A stretch of DNA of 64,000 bases from Burkholderia ubonensis (GCF_001718695.1 NZ_CP013420.1:3162001-3226000), one strand, 5' to 3'; positions 31,655 through 41,986 are shown, counted from the stretch's first letter. Numbers and translations are program-made. Notes: a model not told the origin generated them from the sequence alone.

Positions 31655-31888
31655 TTAGGCTTCGCCGCGTGCGCGCAGGTCAGCGAGCACGGAATCGATG
31701 CCGTTCTTGTCGATCAGGCGCAGGCCGGCGTTCGAAACGCGCAGGCGCACCCAACGGTTTTCGCTTTCCACCCAGAACCGGCGGTTTTGCAGGTTCGGCA
31801 GGAAGCGGCGCTTCGTCTTGTTGTTCGCGTGGGAAACGTTGTTGCCGCTCATCGGCGCTTTCCCAGTTACTTGGCATACGCGTGCCAT
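31655..31888 (-). CDS. rpmB: 50S ribosomal protein L28
   Basis: The 77-residue protein starts [20 protein letters not shown], followed by [12 protein letters not shown]. The first gene of the two-gene ribosomal operon, with a leader of about 150 bases from the promoter at 32045-32074. Confidence 0.97.
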
Positions 31889-32044
31889 GAGAGCACTCCT
31901 AATACGCTAAATTCGGGGTTCGATCGCCGGTGAAGGTTCTCATCGCGCAGCCACGTGATCCATAGCTGCACTCAGAACGCCCAAGCCCTTAAACAGACAA
32001 GGCCCTTCGATGGCTAGAACTGGTTGGAAAAAAGACAGACGGCG

Positions 32045-32074
32045 ATTCTAGCAGAAAAAGTTCAGGAAAATCAA
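32045..32074 (-). promoter_or_regulatory. rpmB-rpmG promoter
   Basis: On the minus strand TTGATT (32069-32074), 18-base spacer, TAGAAT (32045-32050). It sits between the radC stop and rpmB and predicts a roughly 150-base leader with room for feedback control, though I see no clear known structure. Confidence 0.6.
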
Positions 32075-32171
32075 ACGTAATTTCGTCGTGCCGTCGTGGT
32101 GCGCGTGCGCCGCCCGCCGGAGTCCGTCTGGGGCGGGCTCCGCCGGGCCGACCTGTGCAGCCCGGCGTAGT

Positions 32172-32927
32172 TTACAGCAAGCCGGCGCGTGCGAACGAGA
32201 ACGTTTCGGTCGCGCCGACGACGACATGATCCAGCAGGCGCACGTCGAAGAGTGCGAGCGCGTCGCGCAGCACGCGGGTCAGGCGCCGGTCCTCCGCGCT
32301 CGGCTGGACCGCGCCGGACGGGTGATTGTGCGCGACGACCAGCCCGGCGGCGTTCACCGACAGCGCGCGGCGCACGATCTCGCGCGGGTAGACGGCCATC
32401 CGCGTCAGCGAGCCGCGCGCGCTTTCCTCGCTGTCGACGAGGCTGTTGCGCGCGTCGAGGTACAGGGTCATGAACACTTCGTACGGGCGCGTGCCGATCA
32501 CGAGGCGCAGGTAATCCTCGACAGCGCCGGGCGAGTCGATCAGCAGGTGCTCGCGTGCCTTCTCGGCGAGCGCGCGCCGCGCGAGCTCGGCGACCGCGGA
32601 CAGCCGGGCGATGCGGGCGTCGCCGATGCCGGGGCGGCCGCGGAAATCGTCCGGAGTCGCGTCCAGCAGCCCGCGCAGCGACTTGCCGAAGTGTTCGAGC
32701 AGCGCACGCGCGCTGTCGAACACGTTGTGGCCGGCCACGCCGGTGCCGAGCAGCAGCACGATCAGCTCGTCGTCGGACAGCGCGGCCGGCCCGCGCTCGA
32801 GCAGCCGCTCGCGCGGCAGGTCGGGCCGTTTCGCGCGCGCCGCGCCGCGCTTGGGCTGCCCGGACGTGCGCGGCGCGGCATCGGCGGCGTCGCGGCATTC
32901 GGGGAGGGGCGACAATTGTTGCGGCAT
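32172..32927 (-). CDS. radC: RadC-family JAB/MPN domain protein
   Basis: The 251-residue protein has an N-terminal UPF0758 helix-hairpin-helix part ([10 protein letters not shown]) and a C-terminal JAMM metalloprotease fold with [17 protein letters not shown], which holds the metal-binding His and Asp residues. Despite the name, a role in repair is doubtful; the biochemical function is unsettled. GGAGAATCAACC precedes the ATG at 32927, so the longer upstream frame is rejected. Confidence 0.93.
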   Translation of the reverse strand: MPQQLSPLPECRDAADAAPRTSGQPKRGAARAKRPDLPRERLLERGPAALSDDELIVLLLGTGVAGHNVFDSARALLEHFGKSLRGLLDATPDDFRGRPGIGDARIARLSAVAELARRALAEKAREHLLIDSPGAVEDYLRLVIGTRPYEVFMTLYLDARNSLVDSEESARGSLTRMAVYPREIVRRALSVNAAGLVVAHNHPSGAVQPSAEDRRLTRVLRDALALFDVRLLDHVVVGATETFSFARAGLL

Positions 32928-33066
32928 GGTTGATTCTCCATTGTGGCGGGCGGGCAGGCCTGCGCAACGTCGTCGCACTTTCCGCCTTGCGCGCTCAGGT
33001 GACTTACAATACGGGTTTTGCGCCGGGCCTCGCGGCCGCATCGGGCGCCGACTGAACGAGTAATTC

Positions 33067-33522
33067 ATGAGCCTCATCGATCTTTCCGAAGTGAAGCCCG
33101 GTTCGCACGTCACGCTGCACTACCGGCTGGCACTGGCTGACGGCGCCGACATCGTCAACACCTTTTCCGACAAGCCCGCGACGCTGCTGCTCGGCGCAGG
33201 GCAGCTGGCGCCCTCGCTGGAACAGATTCTCGTCGGGCTCAGGGTGGGCGACCATTCGACTTATCGGCTAGCGCCCGAACAGGCATTCGGGCCCCGAAAT
33301 CCGGACATGCTCCAGCGCGTGACGCTCAAGACGCTGCGCGAGAACGGGATGATCGGCGAGGACTTCACGCCGGGCGACCTGATCGAATTCAATGCGCCGG
33401 ACGGCGGTCGATATGCAGGGGTGCTGAAGGAAGTCGGCGAAACCTCGGCGCTGTTCGACTTCAATCATCCGCTCGCGGGCCAAGCGCTCACGTTCGAAGT
33501 GAAAATCATCGGGATCCTGTAA
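33067..33522 (+). CDS. fkpB: FKBP-type peptidyl-prolyl isomerase (SlpA/FkpB)
   Basis: The 151-residue cytoplasmic FKBP has an inserted IF chaperone domain, as in SlyD/SlpA. Typical pieces are [21 protein letters not shown] and [11 protein letters not shown]. No metal-binding His tail, so SlpA rather than SlyD. It is followed two bases later by ispH, the conserved fkpB-ispH pair. Confidence 0.95.
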   Translation: MSLIDLSEVKPGSHVTLHYRLALADGADIVNTFSDKPATLLLGAGQLAPSLEQILVGLRVGDHSTYRLAPEQAFGPRNPDMLQRVTLKTLRENGMIGEDFTPGDLIEFNAPDGGRYAGVLKEVGETSALFDFNHPLAGQALTFEVKIIGIL

Positions 33523-33524
33523 TC

Positions 33525-34505
33525 ATGAGCACCACCGATACGCTGTCCGGACAGACCGTCGCCGCCGACGCCGAAATCCTGCTGGCCCAGCCGCGCGGCT
33601 TCTGCGCGGGGGTCGATCGCGCGATCGAGATCGTCGAGCGCGCGATCGCGATGTACGGCGCACCGATCTACGTGCGCCACGAGATCGTCCACAACAAGTA
33701 CGTGGTCGAGGACCTGAAGAAGAAGGGCGCGATTTTCGTCGAGGAACTCGAGGAAGTGCCGTCCGGCAACACCGTGATCTTCAGCGCGCACGGCGTATCG
33801 AAGGCGGTGCGCGACGAGGCCGGCGTGCGCGGGCTGCGCGTCTACGACGCGACGTGTCCGCTCGTCACGAAGGTGCACGTCGAAGTGGCGAAGATGCGCC
33901 AGGATGGCGTCGACATCGTGATGATCGGGCACAAGGGGCATCCGGAGGTCGAGGGCACGATGGGGCAGGTCGAGCGCGGCATGCATCTCGTCGAGAGCGT
34001 CGAGGACGTGCAGAAGCTCGAGCTCGCCGATCCGGAGCGCATCGCGCTCGTCACGCAGACGACGCTGTCCGTCGACGACGCGGCCGAGATCATCGCCGCG
34101 CTGAAGGCGAAGTACCCGAAGATCCGCGAGCCGAAGAAGCAGGACATCTGCTATGCGACGCAGAACCGCCAGGACGCGGTGAAGTTCATGGCGCCGCAGT
34201 GCGACGTCGTGATCGTCGTCGGCAGCCCGAACAGCTCGAATTCGAGCCGGTTGCGCGAAGTGGCCGAGAAGCGCGGCGTCGCGGCATACATGGTGGATGC
34301 GCCCGACCAGATCGATCCGGCGTGGGTCGCCGGCAAGCGCCGCATCGGCGTGACGGCCGGCGCGTCGGCGCCCGAGGTGCTCGCCCAGGCGGTGATCGCA
34401 CGTCTGCGCGAACTCGGCGTGCGCAACGTCCGCGCGCTCGACGGGATCGAAGAGAGCGTATCGTTCCCGCTGCCGCGCGGCCTGAACCTGCCGCCCGCCG
34501 CCTGA
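33525..34505 (+). CDS. ispH: 4-hydroxy-3-methylbut-2-enyl diphosphate reductase
   Basis: Last enzyme of the MEP isoprenoid pathway, giving IPP and DMAPP; it carries a [4Fe-4S] cluster. The 326 residues hold cysteines in [21 protein letters not shown] and near [12 protein letters not shown], plus [11 protein letters not shown] and SPNSSNS of the substrate site. A terminator ends the operon. Confidence 0.97.
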   Translation: MSTTDTLSGQTVAADAEILLAQPRGFCAGVDRAIEIVERAIAMYGAPIYVRHEIVHNKYVVEDLKKKGAIFVEELEEVPSGNTVIFSAHGVSKAVRDEAGVRGLRVYDATCPLVTKVHVEVAKMRQDGVDIVMIGHKGHPEVEGTMGQVERGMHLVESVEDVQKLELADPERIALVTQTTLSVDDAAEIIAALKAKYPKIREPKKQDICYATQNRQDAVKFMAPQCDVVIVVGSPNSSNSSRLREVAEKRGVAAYMVDAPDQIDPAWVAGKRRIGVTAGASAPEVLAQAVIARLRELGVRNVRALDGIEESVSFPLPRGLNLPPAA

Positions 34506-34532
34506 TTGTCCGCTCCGCTTTCGCAATACCCG

Positions 34533-34560
34533 AAGCGCGCCTCCCGGCGCGCTTTTTTTT
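34533..34560 (+). terminator. Terminator of fkpB-ispH
   Basis: GCGCGCC, loop TCCC, GGCGCGC followed by eight T. Confidence 0.92.
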
Positions 34561-34579
34561 GCACCGCGAAAATGCGGGC

Positions 34580-34652
34580 GCAACCATTATTCACACCATT
34601 GGTGCAACCGGGTTGCTATCCGCGCGATTAAGCCCCTCTCAAAATTGGTTGC
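34580..34652. promoter_or_regulatory. Four GCAACC/GGTTGC half-sites upstream of the liv operon
   Basis: GCAACC at 34580-34585 and 34604-34609, GGTTGC at 34611-34616 and 34647-34652. The middle two make a 13-base palindrome (34604-34616). A -10-like TACAAT follows at 34705-34710. The cluster may bind a nitrogen or amino-acid regulator; which one is unknown. Confidence 0.4.
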
Positions 34653-34775
34653 AATGCAGGAAAACCCCATCAAATCAGGAATATTGGCGTTCTATAAATG
34701 GAGTTACAATTCGCCCGTTTTCAGGCCGGGATGGCCTTGGAACCCGGTTTTGGCAAGGCGCAGGAGACCTATTTA

Positions 34776-35609
34776 ATGCATGTGAAGTTGGCTTACGCCG
34801 TGTCCGTCGCCGCAGCGGTTGCAATGCTCGGCCGGGGCAGCAAAAAGAGCGATGGCAGGGCAGTAGTGGCATATGCGGTTCCGGCAGCCAACGACGTGCG
34901 CGTTGCCATCACCGGTCATGCGCGGCGGGCCGTGTGCCGCATCGCGCAATCGGACAGTGATACGGATAACGGGGCAGGTTTGGCGAGCGACGCATTCAAC
35001 GCGCAGCGCCCGAAGCACGGCATGCATTCGGCACGGTGCGCCGCGCGCGGCAGCGCAACGGGCACGGCGATTGCCGCAGCCCGCGCGGGCAACCGCGAGG
35101 CGACGACGGCGGCACGCGGCACACCGCCGGCGCGTGCGCTTTGCGGCCAGATTCGCGGCAAGACCCGCGGCAACGCAGGCGACGTGCAGATGGCACCGCT
35201 CTCCTTTCATATCGATTCGACCTGGCAGCGTGTCGGCACGACGCATCGCGTCGTGGCCGGCGGCCTGTTTCGGTCCATGAATTCCGACGCGTGCCGGACG
35301 AAAGTCGGGCGCGTTCTTCGCGCAGCCGGTTCCGGCGCCGCGCGGGCAGCGGACGGCGGGCTTGCAGCGCAGGCGGCGCCGTTCGGCATCGGAGTACAAA
35401 CCCTTGGCGACATCGGCGCGTGCGTCGCCAAGGTGGTCGAGCTCGCGGGCAACGCGGTGCAGAACCTGATCGGCCCGGACACGGCGTTCGCCGCGGCCCG
35501 GACGGAAAAAGGCACGGATTCCGGACAGCCGGACGCCGGGCGTGTCGGCACGCTGCCCTACGACTTCAAGGAGGCAAAGAAAACCGTCCTCGATGTCGTG
35601 ACGATGTAG
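34776..35609 (+). pseudogene. Decayed branched-chain amino-acid binding-protein gene
   Basis: First gene of the liv operon, where a periplasmic LivJ/LivK-type binding protein of about 370-380 residues is expected. The frame is open for 277 codons after a ribosome site (AGGAG). The N-terminus is a normal signal segment (VKLAYAVSVAAAVAML), but where a lipobox Cys is expected it reads GRGSKKSD. The C-terminus (YDFKEAKKTVLDVV) fits the family end. The middle is low-complexity Ala/Arg/Gly with no periplasmic-binding-fold motif, about 100 residues short, with weaker third-position GC than livH. The opposite strand is open over the same span. I infer decay; an unrelated small exported protein is the alternative. 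Confidence 0.5.
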
Positions 35610-35820
35610 CGACGGGACTCGTGACGGCACCGGAACAGTGCGGTGCCGTTTCTGTATCCGCTCCGGCGGCAGGTCCGGCTGTACAGGCCGGGCGGCGCAC
35701 GCCGGGACGATCCACCCTTACCGGTCTTTTCTAGTACCCGCAGTGCCGCCGAGACGACGTGATTCTCCGCTTACCCGCGGGGCGCAGCCTCATCCGGCAG
35801 CACGGGCCAAGGAGCTTTAA

Positions 35821-36771
35821 ATGGATATTTTCGTCCAGCAGATCCTCAACGGGCTGGTGCTCGGCAGTGTCTACGCCATCATCGCGTTGGGCTACACGAT
35901 GGTGTACGGCATTCTCGGCATCATCAACTTCGCGCACGGCGATGTGCTGATGATCGGCGCGATGGTCGCACTCTCCGCGATCACCGTGCTGCAGAACCAT
36001 TTCCCGCAGCTCGGCAACGTCGCGACACTGACGATCGGCCTGGGCATCGCCGCGATCGTGTGCGCCGTCGTCGGCTACACGATCGAGCGGGTCGCGTACC
36101 GGCCGCTGCGCCGCGCGCCGCGTCTCGCGCCGCTGATCACCGCGATCGGTGTGTCGATCCTGCTGCAGACCGCCGCGATGATCATCTGGTCGCGCAACCC
36201 GCTGCCGTTCCCGCAGCTGCTGCCGACCGACCCGATCAACGTGATCAAGGCCACCGACACGACGCCCGGCGCCGTGATCTCGATGACCGAAATCGTGATC
36301 ATCGCCGTCGCGTTCCTCGTGATGGGCGGCCTGCTGCTGCTGGTGCACAAGACCAAGCTCGGCCGCGCGATGCGCGCGATCGCGGAAAGCCCGAACACCG
36401 CCAGCCTGATGGGCGTGAACCCGAATTTCGTGATCTCGGCGACCTTCATGATCGGCTCGGCGCTCGCCGCGCTCGCCGGCGTGATGATCGCGTCGGAGTA
36501 TGGCAACGTGCACTTCTACATGGGCTTCATCCCGGGCATGAAAGCGTTCACGGCAGCCGTGCTGGGCGGCATCGGCAACCTCGCGGGCGCGATGGTCGGC
36601 GGGGTGGTGCTCGGTCTCATCGAGCAGCTGGGCGCCGGCTATATCGGCAATCTGACGGGGGGCGTGTTCGGCAGCAACTACCAGGACGTGTTCGCGTTCA
36701 TCGTGCTGATCATCGTGCTCGTGTTCCGTCCGTCCGGCCTGCTGGGCGAACGTGTCGCGGACCGCGCGTAA
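35821..36771 (+). CDS. livH: Branched-chain amino-acid ABC transporter permease LivH
   Basis: The 316-residue inner-membrane permease has about eight helices. The start FVQQILNGLVLGSVYAIIAL and the block AAVLGGIGNLAGAMVGG are typical. GGAG precedes the ATG. Operon order livH-livM-livG-livF is intact with gaps under 30 bases. Confidence 0.95.
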   Translation: MDIFVQQILNGLVLGSVYAIIALGYTMVYGILGIINFAHGDVLMIGAMVALSAITVLQNHFPQLGNVATLTIGLGIAAIVCAVVGYTIERVAYRPLRRAPRLAPLITAIGVSILLQTAAMIIWSRNPLPFPQLLPTDPINVIKATDTTPGAVISMTEIVIIAVAFLVMGGLLLLVHKTKLGRAMRAIAESPNTASLMGVNPNFVISATFMIGSALAALAGVMIASEYGNVHFYMGFIPGMKAFTAAVLGGIGNLAGAMVGGVVLGLIEQLGAGYIGNLTGGVFGSNYQDVFAFIVLIIVLVFRPSGLLGERVADRA

Positions 36772-36789
36772 CGGAAGGGGAGCAACAAC

Positions 36790-37956
36790 ATGACATCCAT
36801 TCAACCGATCGAAACCTCGACGACGCTCGTCGAAGAACGCAACACCGCGAAGACCGTCACCATCGGGATCCTCACCGCGGCGTTCGTGATCGCCGCGCCG
36901 GTCATCATCGGCGCAGCGGGCGGCAACTACTGGGTCCGCGTGCTGGACTTCGCGATGCTGTACGTGATGCTCGCGCTGGGGCTGAACGTGGTGGTCGGCT
37001 TCGCCGGCCTGCTGGACCTGGGCTACATCGCGTTCTACGCGGTGGGCGCATACACGGCGGCGTTGCTGAGCTCGCCGCACCTGACCACGCAGTTCGAGTG
37101 GATCGCGCAGCTCGCGCCCGGCGGGCTTCACGTGCCGTTCCTGATCATCGTGCCGATCGCGATGGCGATCGCCGCGATCTTCGGGATCCTGCTCGGCGCG
37201 CCGACGCTGCGGCTGCGCGGCGACTACCTCGCGATCGTCACGCTGGGCTTCGGTGAGATCGTGCGGATCTTCATGAACAACCTCGACCGTCCGGTGAACA
37301 TCACGAACGGCCCGAAGGGGATCACAGGGATCGATCCGGTGCACGCCGGCGACTTCAGCCTCGCGCAGACGCACTCGCTGTTCGGCATCCAGCTGCCGTC
37401 GGTCTACATGTACTACTACCTGTTCGTGCTGTGCGCGCTGCTGGTGATCTGGACGTGTACGCGCCTGCAGCACTCGCGCATCGGCCGCGCATGGGCGGCG
37501 ATCCGCGAGGACGAGATCGCGGCGAAGGCGATGGGCATCAACACCCGCAACGTGAAGCTGCTCGCGTTCGCGATGGGCGCGTCGTTCGGCGGCCTGTCGG
37601 GCGCGATGTTCGGCTCGTTCCAGGGCTTCGTGTCGCCGGAATCGTTCACGTTCTGGGAGTCGATCGTCGTGCTGGCCTGCGTGGTGCTCGGCGGCATGGG
37701 CCATATCCCGGGCGTGATCCTCGGCGCGGTGCTGCTCGCGATCTTCCCGGAATTCCTGCGTTCGACGATGAGCCCGCTGCAGCATGCGATCTTCGGCCAC
37801 GACGTCGTGGATACCGAAGTGATCCGCCAGGCGCTGTACGGCCTCGCGATGGTGATCATCATGCTGTATCGCTCGGAAGGCCTGTGGCCGGCGCCGAAGC
37901 ATGAGGACAAGATCGCGAAACTGGCGAAGCGCAGCGCCAAGTCGGCGCGCGCATAA
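36790..37956 (+). CDS. livM: Branched-chain amino-acid ABC transporter permease LivM
   Basis: Second permease, 388 residues. The core contains YVMLALGLNVVVGFAGLLDLGY, GAPTLRLRGDYLAIVTLGFGEI and the cytoplasmic EAA-like loop RAWAAIREDEIAAKAMGI. It pairs with LivH to form the channel. Confidence 0.95.
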   Translation: MTSIQPIETSTTLVEERNTAKTVTIGILTAAFVIAAPVIIGAAGGNYWVRVLDFAMLYVMLALGLNVVVGFAGLLDLGYIAFYAVGAYTAALLSSPHLTTQFEWIAQLAPGGLHVPFLIIVPIAMAIAAIFGILLGAPTLRLRGDYLAIVTLGFGEIVRIFMNNLDRPVNITNGPKGITGIDPVHAGDFSLAQTHSLFGIQLPSVYMYYYLFVLCALLVIWTCTRLQHSRIGRAWAAIREDEIAAKAMGINTRNVKLLAFAMGASFGGLSGAMFGSFQGFVSPESFTFWESIVVLACVVLGGMGHIPGVILGAVLLAIFPEFLRSTMSPLQHAIFGHDVVDTEVIRQALYGLAMVIIMLYRSEGLWPAPKHEDKIAKLAKRSAKSARA

Positions 37957-37984
37957 CGGACTGACAGCGGAAGGAGAAACACAC

Positions 37985-38761
37985 ATGAGCGACAAGCAAA
38001 TCCGACTGTCCGTGAAAGGCGTGAACAAGCGCTTCGGCGGCCTGCAGGCGCTGTCCGACGTCGGCCTCGAGATCAAGGAAGGCGAGATCTACGGCCTGAT
38101 CGGCCCGAACGGCGCCGGCAAGACGACGTTCTTCAACGTGATCACGGGGCTGTATACGCCGGACTCCGGCGAATTCAGGCTGGACGGCGCGGAATACAAG
38201 CCGACCGCGGTGCACCAGGTCGCGAAGACGGGCATTGCGCGGACGTTCCAGAACATCCGCCTGTTCGGCGGGATGACGGCGCTCGAGAACGTGATGGTGG
38301 GCCGCCACGTGCGGACCAAGCACGGGCTGCTGGGCGCGGTGTTCCAGACGCCGGCGGAACGCCAGGAAGAGCGCGAGATCAAGGAGCGCGCAATCGAGCT
38401 GCTCGAATACGTCGGCGTGCTGCAGTACGCGGACTACACGTCGCGCAACCTGTCGTACGGCCACCAGCGCCGCCTGGAAATCGCGCGCGCGCTCGCGACC
38501 GATCCGAAGCTGCTCGCGCTCGACGAGCCGGCGGCCGGGATGAACGCGACGGAGAAGGTGGAACTGACGCGCCTGCTCGACAAGATTCGCTCGGACGGCC
38601 GCACGATCCTGCTGATCGAGCACGACGTGAAGCTCGTGATGGGGTTGTGCAACCGGATGACGGTGCTCGATTACGGCAAGGTGATCGCCCAGGGTCTGCC
38701 GCAGGACGTGCAGAAGGACCCGAAGGTGATTGAGGCATATCTCGGCGCAGGGGTGCACTGA
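37985..38761 (+). CDS. livG: Branched-chain amino-acid ABC transporter ATPase LivG
   Basis: The 258-residue ATPase has Walker A GPNGAGKTT, a signature variant LSYGHQRRLE, Walker B LLALDEPAAGM and the switch His in LIEHD. The ATG at 37985 follows GGAAGGAG. Its stop overlaps livF by one base. Confidence 0.96.
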   Translation: MSDKQIRLSVKGVNKRFGGLQALSDVGLEIKEGEIYGLIGPNGAGKTTFFNVITGLYTPDSGEFRLDGAEYKPTAVHQVAKTGIARTFQNIRLFGGMTALENVMVGRHVRTKHGLLGAVFQTPAERQEEREIKERAIELLEYVGVLQYADYTSRNLSYGHQRRLEIARALATDPKLLALDEPAAGMNATEKVELTRLLDKIRSDGRTILLIEHDVKLVMGLCNRMTVLDYGKVIAQGLPQDVQKDPKVIEAYLGAGVH

Positions 38762-39477
38762 TGGCAGCGGCAATGTTGAAAATCAAGGGCTTGCAGGTCA
38801 ACTACGGCGGCATCCAGGCCGTCAAGGGCGTTGACATGGAAGTCCGCCAGGGCGAGCTCGTGACGCTGATCGGCGCGAACGGCGCAGGCAAGACCACGAC
38901 GATGAAGGCGATCACGGGTCTCAAGCCGTACTCGGCGGGCGACATCGAGTACGACGGCAAGTCGATCAAGGGCGTGCCGACGCACGAACTGCTCAAGCGC
39001 GGCCTCGCGATGGTGCCGGAAGGCCGCGGGATCTTCGCGCGGATGTCGATCATCGAGAACATGCAGATGGGCGCGTATCTGCGCAACGACGCGGACGGGA
39101 TCAAGAAGGACGTCGACCGGATGTTCGGCTTCTTCCCGCGCCTGAAGGAGCGCGCGACGCAGCTCGCCGGCACGCTGTCGGGCGGCGAGCAGCAGATGCT
39201 CGCGATGTCGCGCGCGATCCTGTCGAAGCCGAAGCTGCTGCTGCTCGACGAGCCGTCGATGGGCCTGTCGCCGATCATGGTCGAGAAGATCTTCGAAGTG
39301 GTGCGCACGATCTCGAACGAGGGCATCACGGTGCTGCTCGTCGAGCAGAACGCGCGCCTCGCGCTGCAGGCGGCCGACCGCGGCTACGTGATGGATTCGG
39401 GCACGGTCACGATGGAAGGCGACGCGAAGCAGATGCTCGACGACCCGAAGGTGCGGGCCGCGTATCTGGGCGAATGA
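38761..39477 (+). CDS. livF: Branched-chain amino-acid ABC transporter ATPase LivF
   Basis: The 238-residue ATPase has Walker A GANGAGKTT, signature LSGGEQQML, Walker B LLLLDEPSMGL and the family segment PEGRGIFARM. Last gene of the operon; a strong terminator follows. Confidence 0.96.
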   Translation: MAAAMLKIKGLQVNYGGIQAVKGVDMEVRQGELVTLIGANGAGKTTTMKAITGLKPYSAGDIEYDGKSIKGVPTHELLKRGLAMVPEGRGIFARMSIIENMQMGAYLRNDADGIKKDVDRMFGFFPRLKERATQLAGTLSGGEQQMLAMSRAILSKPKLLLLDEPSMGLSPIMVEKIFEVVRTISNEGITVLLVEQNARLALQAADRGYVMDSGTVTMEGDAKQMLDDPKVRAAYLGE

Positions 39478-39521
39478 GCGGGCTCCGCGCGTCGCCGCAG
39501 GCGGCGCGCAAGGGGCTTTCG

Positions 39522-39556
39522 AAAGGCCGTCACGGTTCGCCGTGACGGCCTTTTTT
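39522..39556 (+). terminator. Terminator of the liv operon
   Basis: AAAGGCCGTCACGG, tetraloop TTCG, CCGTGACGGCCTTT, ending in six T: a 14-base perfect stem closed by a very stable tetraloop. Confidence 0.95.
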
Positions 39557-39630
39557 CAGATGAACCCCGTCCGCAAATCGACATGCACGCGGCGTAGCAT
39601 CGGAAGTCCATCGGCACATGGAGAACACGC

Positions 39631-40302
39631 ATGAGCCTGGATTACGGTTTCGTGAAGGCGAAGGTCAAGGCAGTGGCGGGGCTGAAGGCGTTGCCGCACG
39701 GCAGCGAGATCCAGTACCACATCCACCTGACGCTCGCGCTGCCGGACGGCGACTGGGACGTCGCGATCAACGTCGGCACCAACGACGCGGACGACCTGTT
39801 GAACTACAAGCTCGTCTACGACTTCCATCACCCGATCACGCAGACGCTCGCTGGCGCAGGAGAGGGCTATGCCGATCTGACGGGGCAGGCCGCGCTGCCC
39901 GCGCTCGACTACCTGCGCAGCGACATCCTGAACGAGACCGGCGCGTGGCGCGCGAGCGACGTGATGGACGGCAGCGCGCATCCGGAGCCGATTCCGTCGC
40001 TGCTGCGGCTCGTCGATGCCGCGCAGTCGCAGGGGCTCGACGTGGTCGTGTTCGGCCGCACGTACGTCGAAGGCAACGGCATCCACGACACGCACATGAA
40101 CCAGGGCTCGTCGGGCCCGCACTTCCTGCATCGCGCGGGCGACGACCACAACGACCACAACGACATCTGGCAGGACGGCGCGCTGATCGTGCGCGTGAGC
40201 GATACGCAGTGGGCCGCGTATTTCGCCGCGTTCGAGCAGCAGACGGTGCCGACCGACGCGCTCGGCAATCCGCTGCCGGGCGCGGAGCCGATCACGCACT
40301 GA
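39631..40302 (+). CDS. DUF2278 family protein (YukJ-like)
   Basis: The 223-residue soluble protein has the DUF2278 layout: a start with YGFVKAKV, then YHIHLTLAL, a central INVGTNDADDL, and the conserved C-terminal GIHDTHMNQGSSG with IWQDGAL. His and Asp residues in these motifs look like a metal or catalytic site. Function is not established. It stands alone between a terminator and a convergent GNAT gene. Confidence 0.85.
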   Translation: MSLDYGFVKAKVKAVAGLKALPHGSEIQYHIHLTLALPDGDWDVAINVGTNDADDLLNYKLVYDFHHPITQTLAGAGEGYADLTGQAALPALDYLRSDILNETGAWRASDVMDGSAHPEPIPSLLRLVDAAQSQGLDVVVFGRTYVEGNGIHDTHMNQGSSGPHFLHRAGDDHNDHNDIWQDGALIVRVSDTQWAAYFAAFEQQTVPTDALGNPLPGAEPITH

Positions 40303-40332
40303 GGCCGGCCCCGAGGCTGCCGGCATGCGGCG

Positions 40333-40788
40333 TCAGGCTGCAGGCAGCGTCTTGCCGAACGAGATGCGTTCCTCGATGCGGTAGCCGAGCGCCGCATAGA
40401 AACGGCACGCGTCGTCGTTGCCGGGCAGCACCTGCAGGTTGACCTTCAGGCAGCCGCGCGCGGCGAGCGCGGCCTCCGCGTGGGCGATCAGCGCGCGGCC
40501 GACGCCGAGCCGGCGCGCGTCATGCGCGACGCCGAACGAATACAGCCAGCCGCGATGCCCGTCGAAGCCGGCCATCAGCGTGCCCACGACGCGCGCGCCG
40601 CTGACCGCGACGAAGAACAGCTCCGGCTGCGTCGCGAGCTTCAGCTCGATCGAGCGCAGCGGATCGCGGTGCGGCGGCGCGTCCGTCTCGCCGTACTGAG
40701 GGAACGCATCGCGCCAGACCGCGAGCACGGCGCCGGTATCGGCGCGATCGAACGGACGGATCGCAACGCCATCGGCGGCGGCATCCAT
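40333..40788 (-). CDS. GNAT-family N-acetyltransferase (YpeA-like)
   Basis: The 151-residue single GNAT domain has the acetyl-CoA-binding motif A region VAHDARRLGVGRALIAHAE and a C-terminal FYAALGYRIEERISFGK, as in YpeA. Substrate unknown. It follows argD by 13 bases and is probably co-transcribed with it. Confidence 0.88.
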   Translation of the reverse strand: MDAAADGVAIRPFDRADTGAVLAVWRDAFPQYGETDAPPHRDPLRSIELKLATQPELFFVAVSGARVVGTLMAGFDGHRGWLYSFGVAHDARRLGVGRALIAHAEAALAARGCLKVNLQVLPGNDDACRFYAALGYRIEERISFGKTLPAA

Positions 40789-40801
40789 CGCGCGGATTTC
40801 C

Positions 40802-41986
40802 TCAGAGCGTGTCGAGAATCGACCGCAGCATCGCCATCATCTGGTCGATTTCTTCGGTCGTCACGTTCAGCGCGGGCATGAAGCGCAGCAGGTTCGGGCG
40901 CGCCGCGTTGAGCAGCAGGCCGTCCGGCTGCATCTCGCGCGCCTTCTCGACGATCTGCGGACCGATGTCCCTGCCGAGCAGCAGCGCGCGCAGCAGGCCC
41001 TCGCCGCGCTCGCCTTCGAAGCCGCGCTCTTCCGACAGCTCGAGCAGCTTGCGCTTCAGGTATTCGCCGCGCGCGCGCACGCCTTCGAGGAAGCCGGGCG
41101 CGACGAGCTGCGAGATCACCGAGTAGCCTGCCGCCGTCATCAGCGGGTTGCCGTTGTAGGTGCCGCCCTGGTCGCCGGCCTCGAACACCGCGACGTCGGC
41201 CTTCGACAGCAGTGCCGCGAGCGGCACGCCGCTGCCGATGCCCTTGCCGAGCGTCATGATGTCCGGCTCGATGTCGGCGAGCTCGTACGCGAACAGCGTG
41301 CCCGCGCGGCCGCAGCCGCTCTGCACTTCGTCGACGATCAGGAGCAGGTTGTGCTGCTTCGTCAGCGCGCGCAGCGCGCGCATGAATTCGCGGGTCGCGG
41401 GGATCACGCCGCCTTCGCCCTGGATCGGCTCGAGCATCACCGCGACGGTCTTCCCGTTGATCAGCTTCTCGACCGACTCGATGTTGTTCAGCTCGGCCTT
41501 CGGGAAGCCCGGCACCTGCGGCGCGTACAGCGTGTCCCAGCCCGGCTTGCCGCTCGCCGACATCGTCGCGAGCGTGCGGCCGTGGAAGCCGTGGTCGAAC
41601 GTGATGATCTCGTACGCGCCGTCCTTGAACTTGCGGCCCCACTTGCGCGCGAGCTTGATCGCGCCTTCGTTCGCTTCGGCGCCGCTGTTCGTGAAGAACA
41701 CCTTGTCGAACGCGCTATGCTGCGTGAGCAGGCCCGCGAGCTTCGCCATCGGCTCGTTGTAGAACGCCGGCGACGGGTTCAGCAGCTTTTCCGCCTGCGA
41801 CTTGAGCGCCTCGACGACGCCGTCGTTGCAGTGGCCGAGGCTGTTGACCGCCCAGCCCTGGATGAAATCCAGATAGCGCTTGCCGGTGTGATCGTAGAGC
41901 CATGAACCCTTGCCGTGCGTGAACACGATGTCGGGGCGGGTCGTGATGTACATCAGCGAGTCGATCGGATAATCGTTCAGGGGCAT
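40802..41986 (-). CDS. argD: Acetylornithine aminotransferase (class III, PLP)
   Basis: Transfers an amino group from N-acetylornithine in arginine synthesis (and can serve lysine synthesis). The 394 residues include [17 protein letters not shown], the Asp of [15 protein letters not shown] that holds PLP, and the Schiff-base Lys in [21 protein letters not shown] precedes ATG 41986. An intrinsic terminator ends only about 40 bases upstream with almost no room for a promoter, so transcripts must read through it; see the leader features. Confidence 0.92.
   Translation of the reverse strand: MPLNDYPIDSLMYITTRPDIVFTHGKGSWLYDHTGKRYLDFIQGWAVNSLGHCNDGVVEALKSQAEKLLNPSPAFYNEPMAKLAGLLTQHSAFDKVFFTNSGAEANEGAIKLARKWGRKFKDGAYEIITFDHGFHGRTLATMSASGKPGWDTLYAPQVPGFPKAELNNIESVEKLINGKTVAVMLEPIQGEGGVIPATREFMRALRALTKQHNLLLIVDEVQSGCGRAGTLFAYELADIEPDIMTLGKGIGSGVPLAALLSKADVAVFEAGDQGGTYNGNPLMTAAGYSVISQLVAPGFLEGVRARGEYLKRKLLELSEERGFEGERGEGLLRALLLGRDIGPQIVEKAREMQPDGLLLNAARPNLLRFMPALNVTTEEIDQMMAMLRSILDTL

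Noticed and set aside
34600..34625. Sigma-54 promoter upstream of the liv operon
   Set aside because: GG and GC elements are 12 bases apart instead of the required 10.
34773..35630. 285-codon minus-strand frame over the decayed binding-protein gene
   Set aside because: No ribosome site, no domain, and the plus strand has the signal peptide and operon position. Its openness only supports loss of coding constraint.
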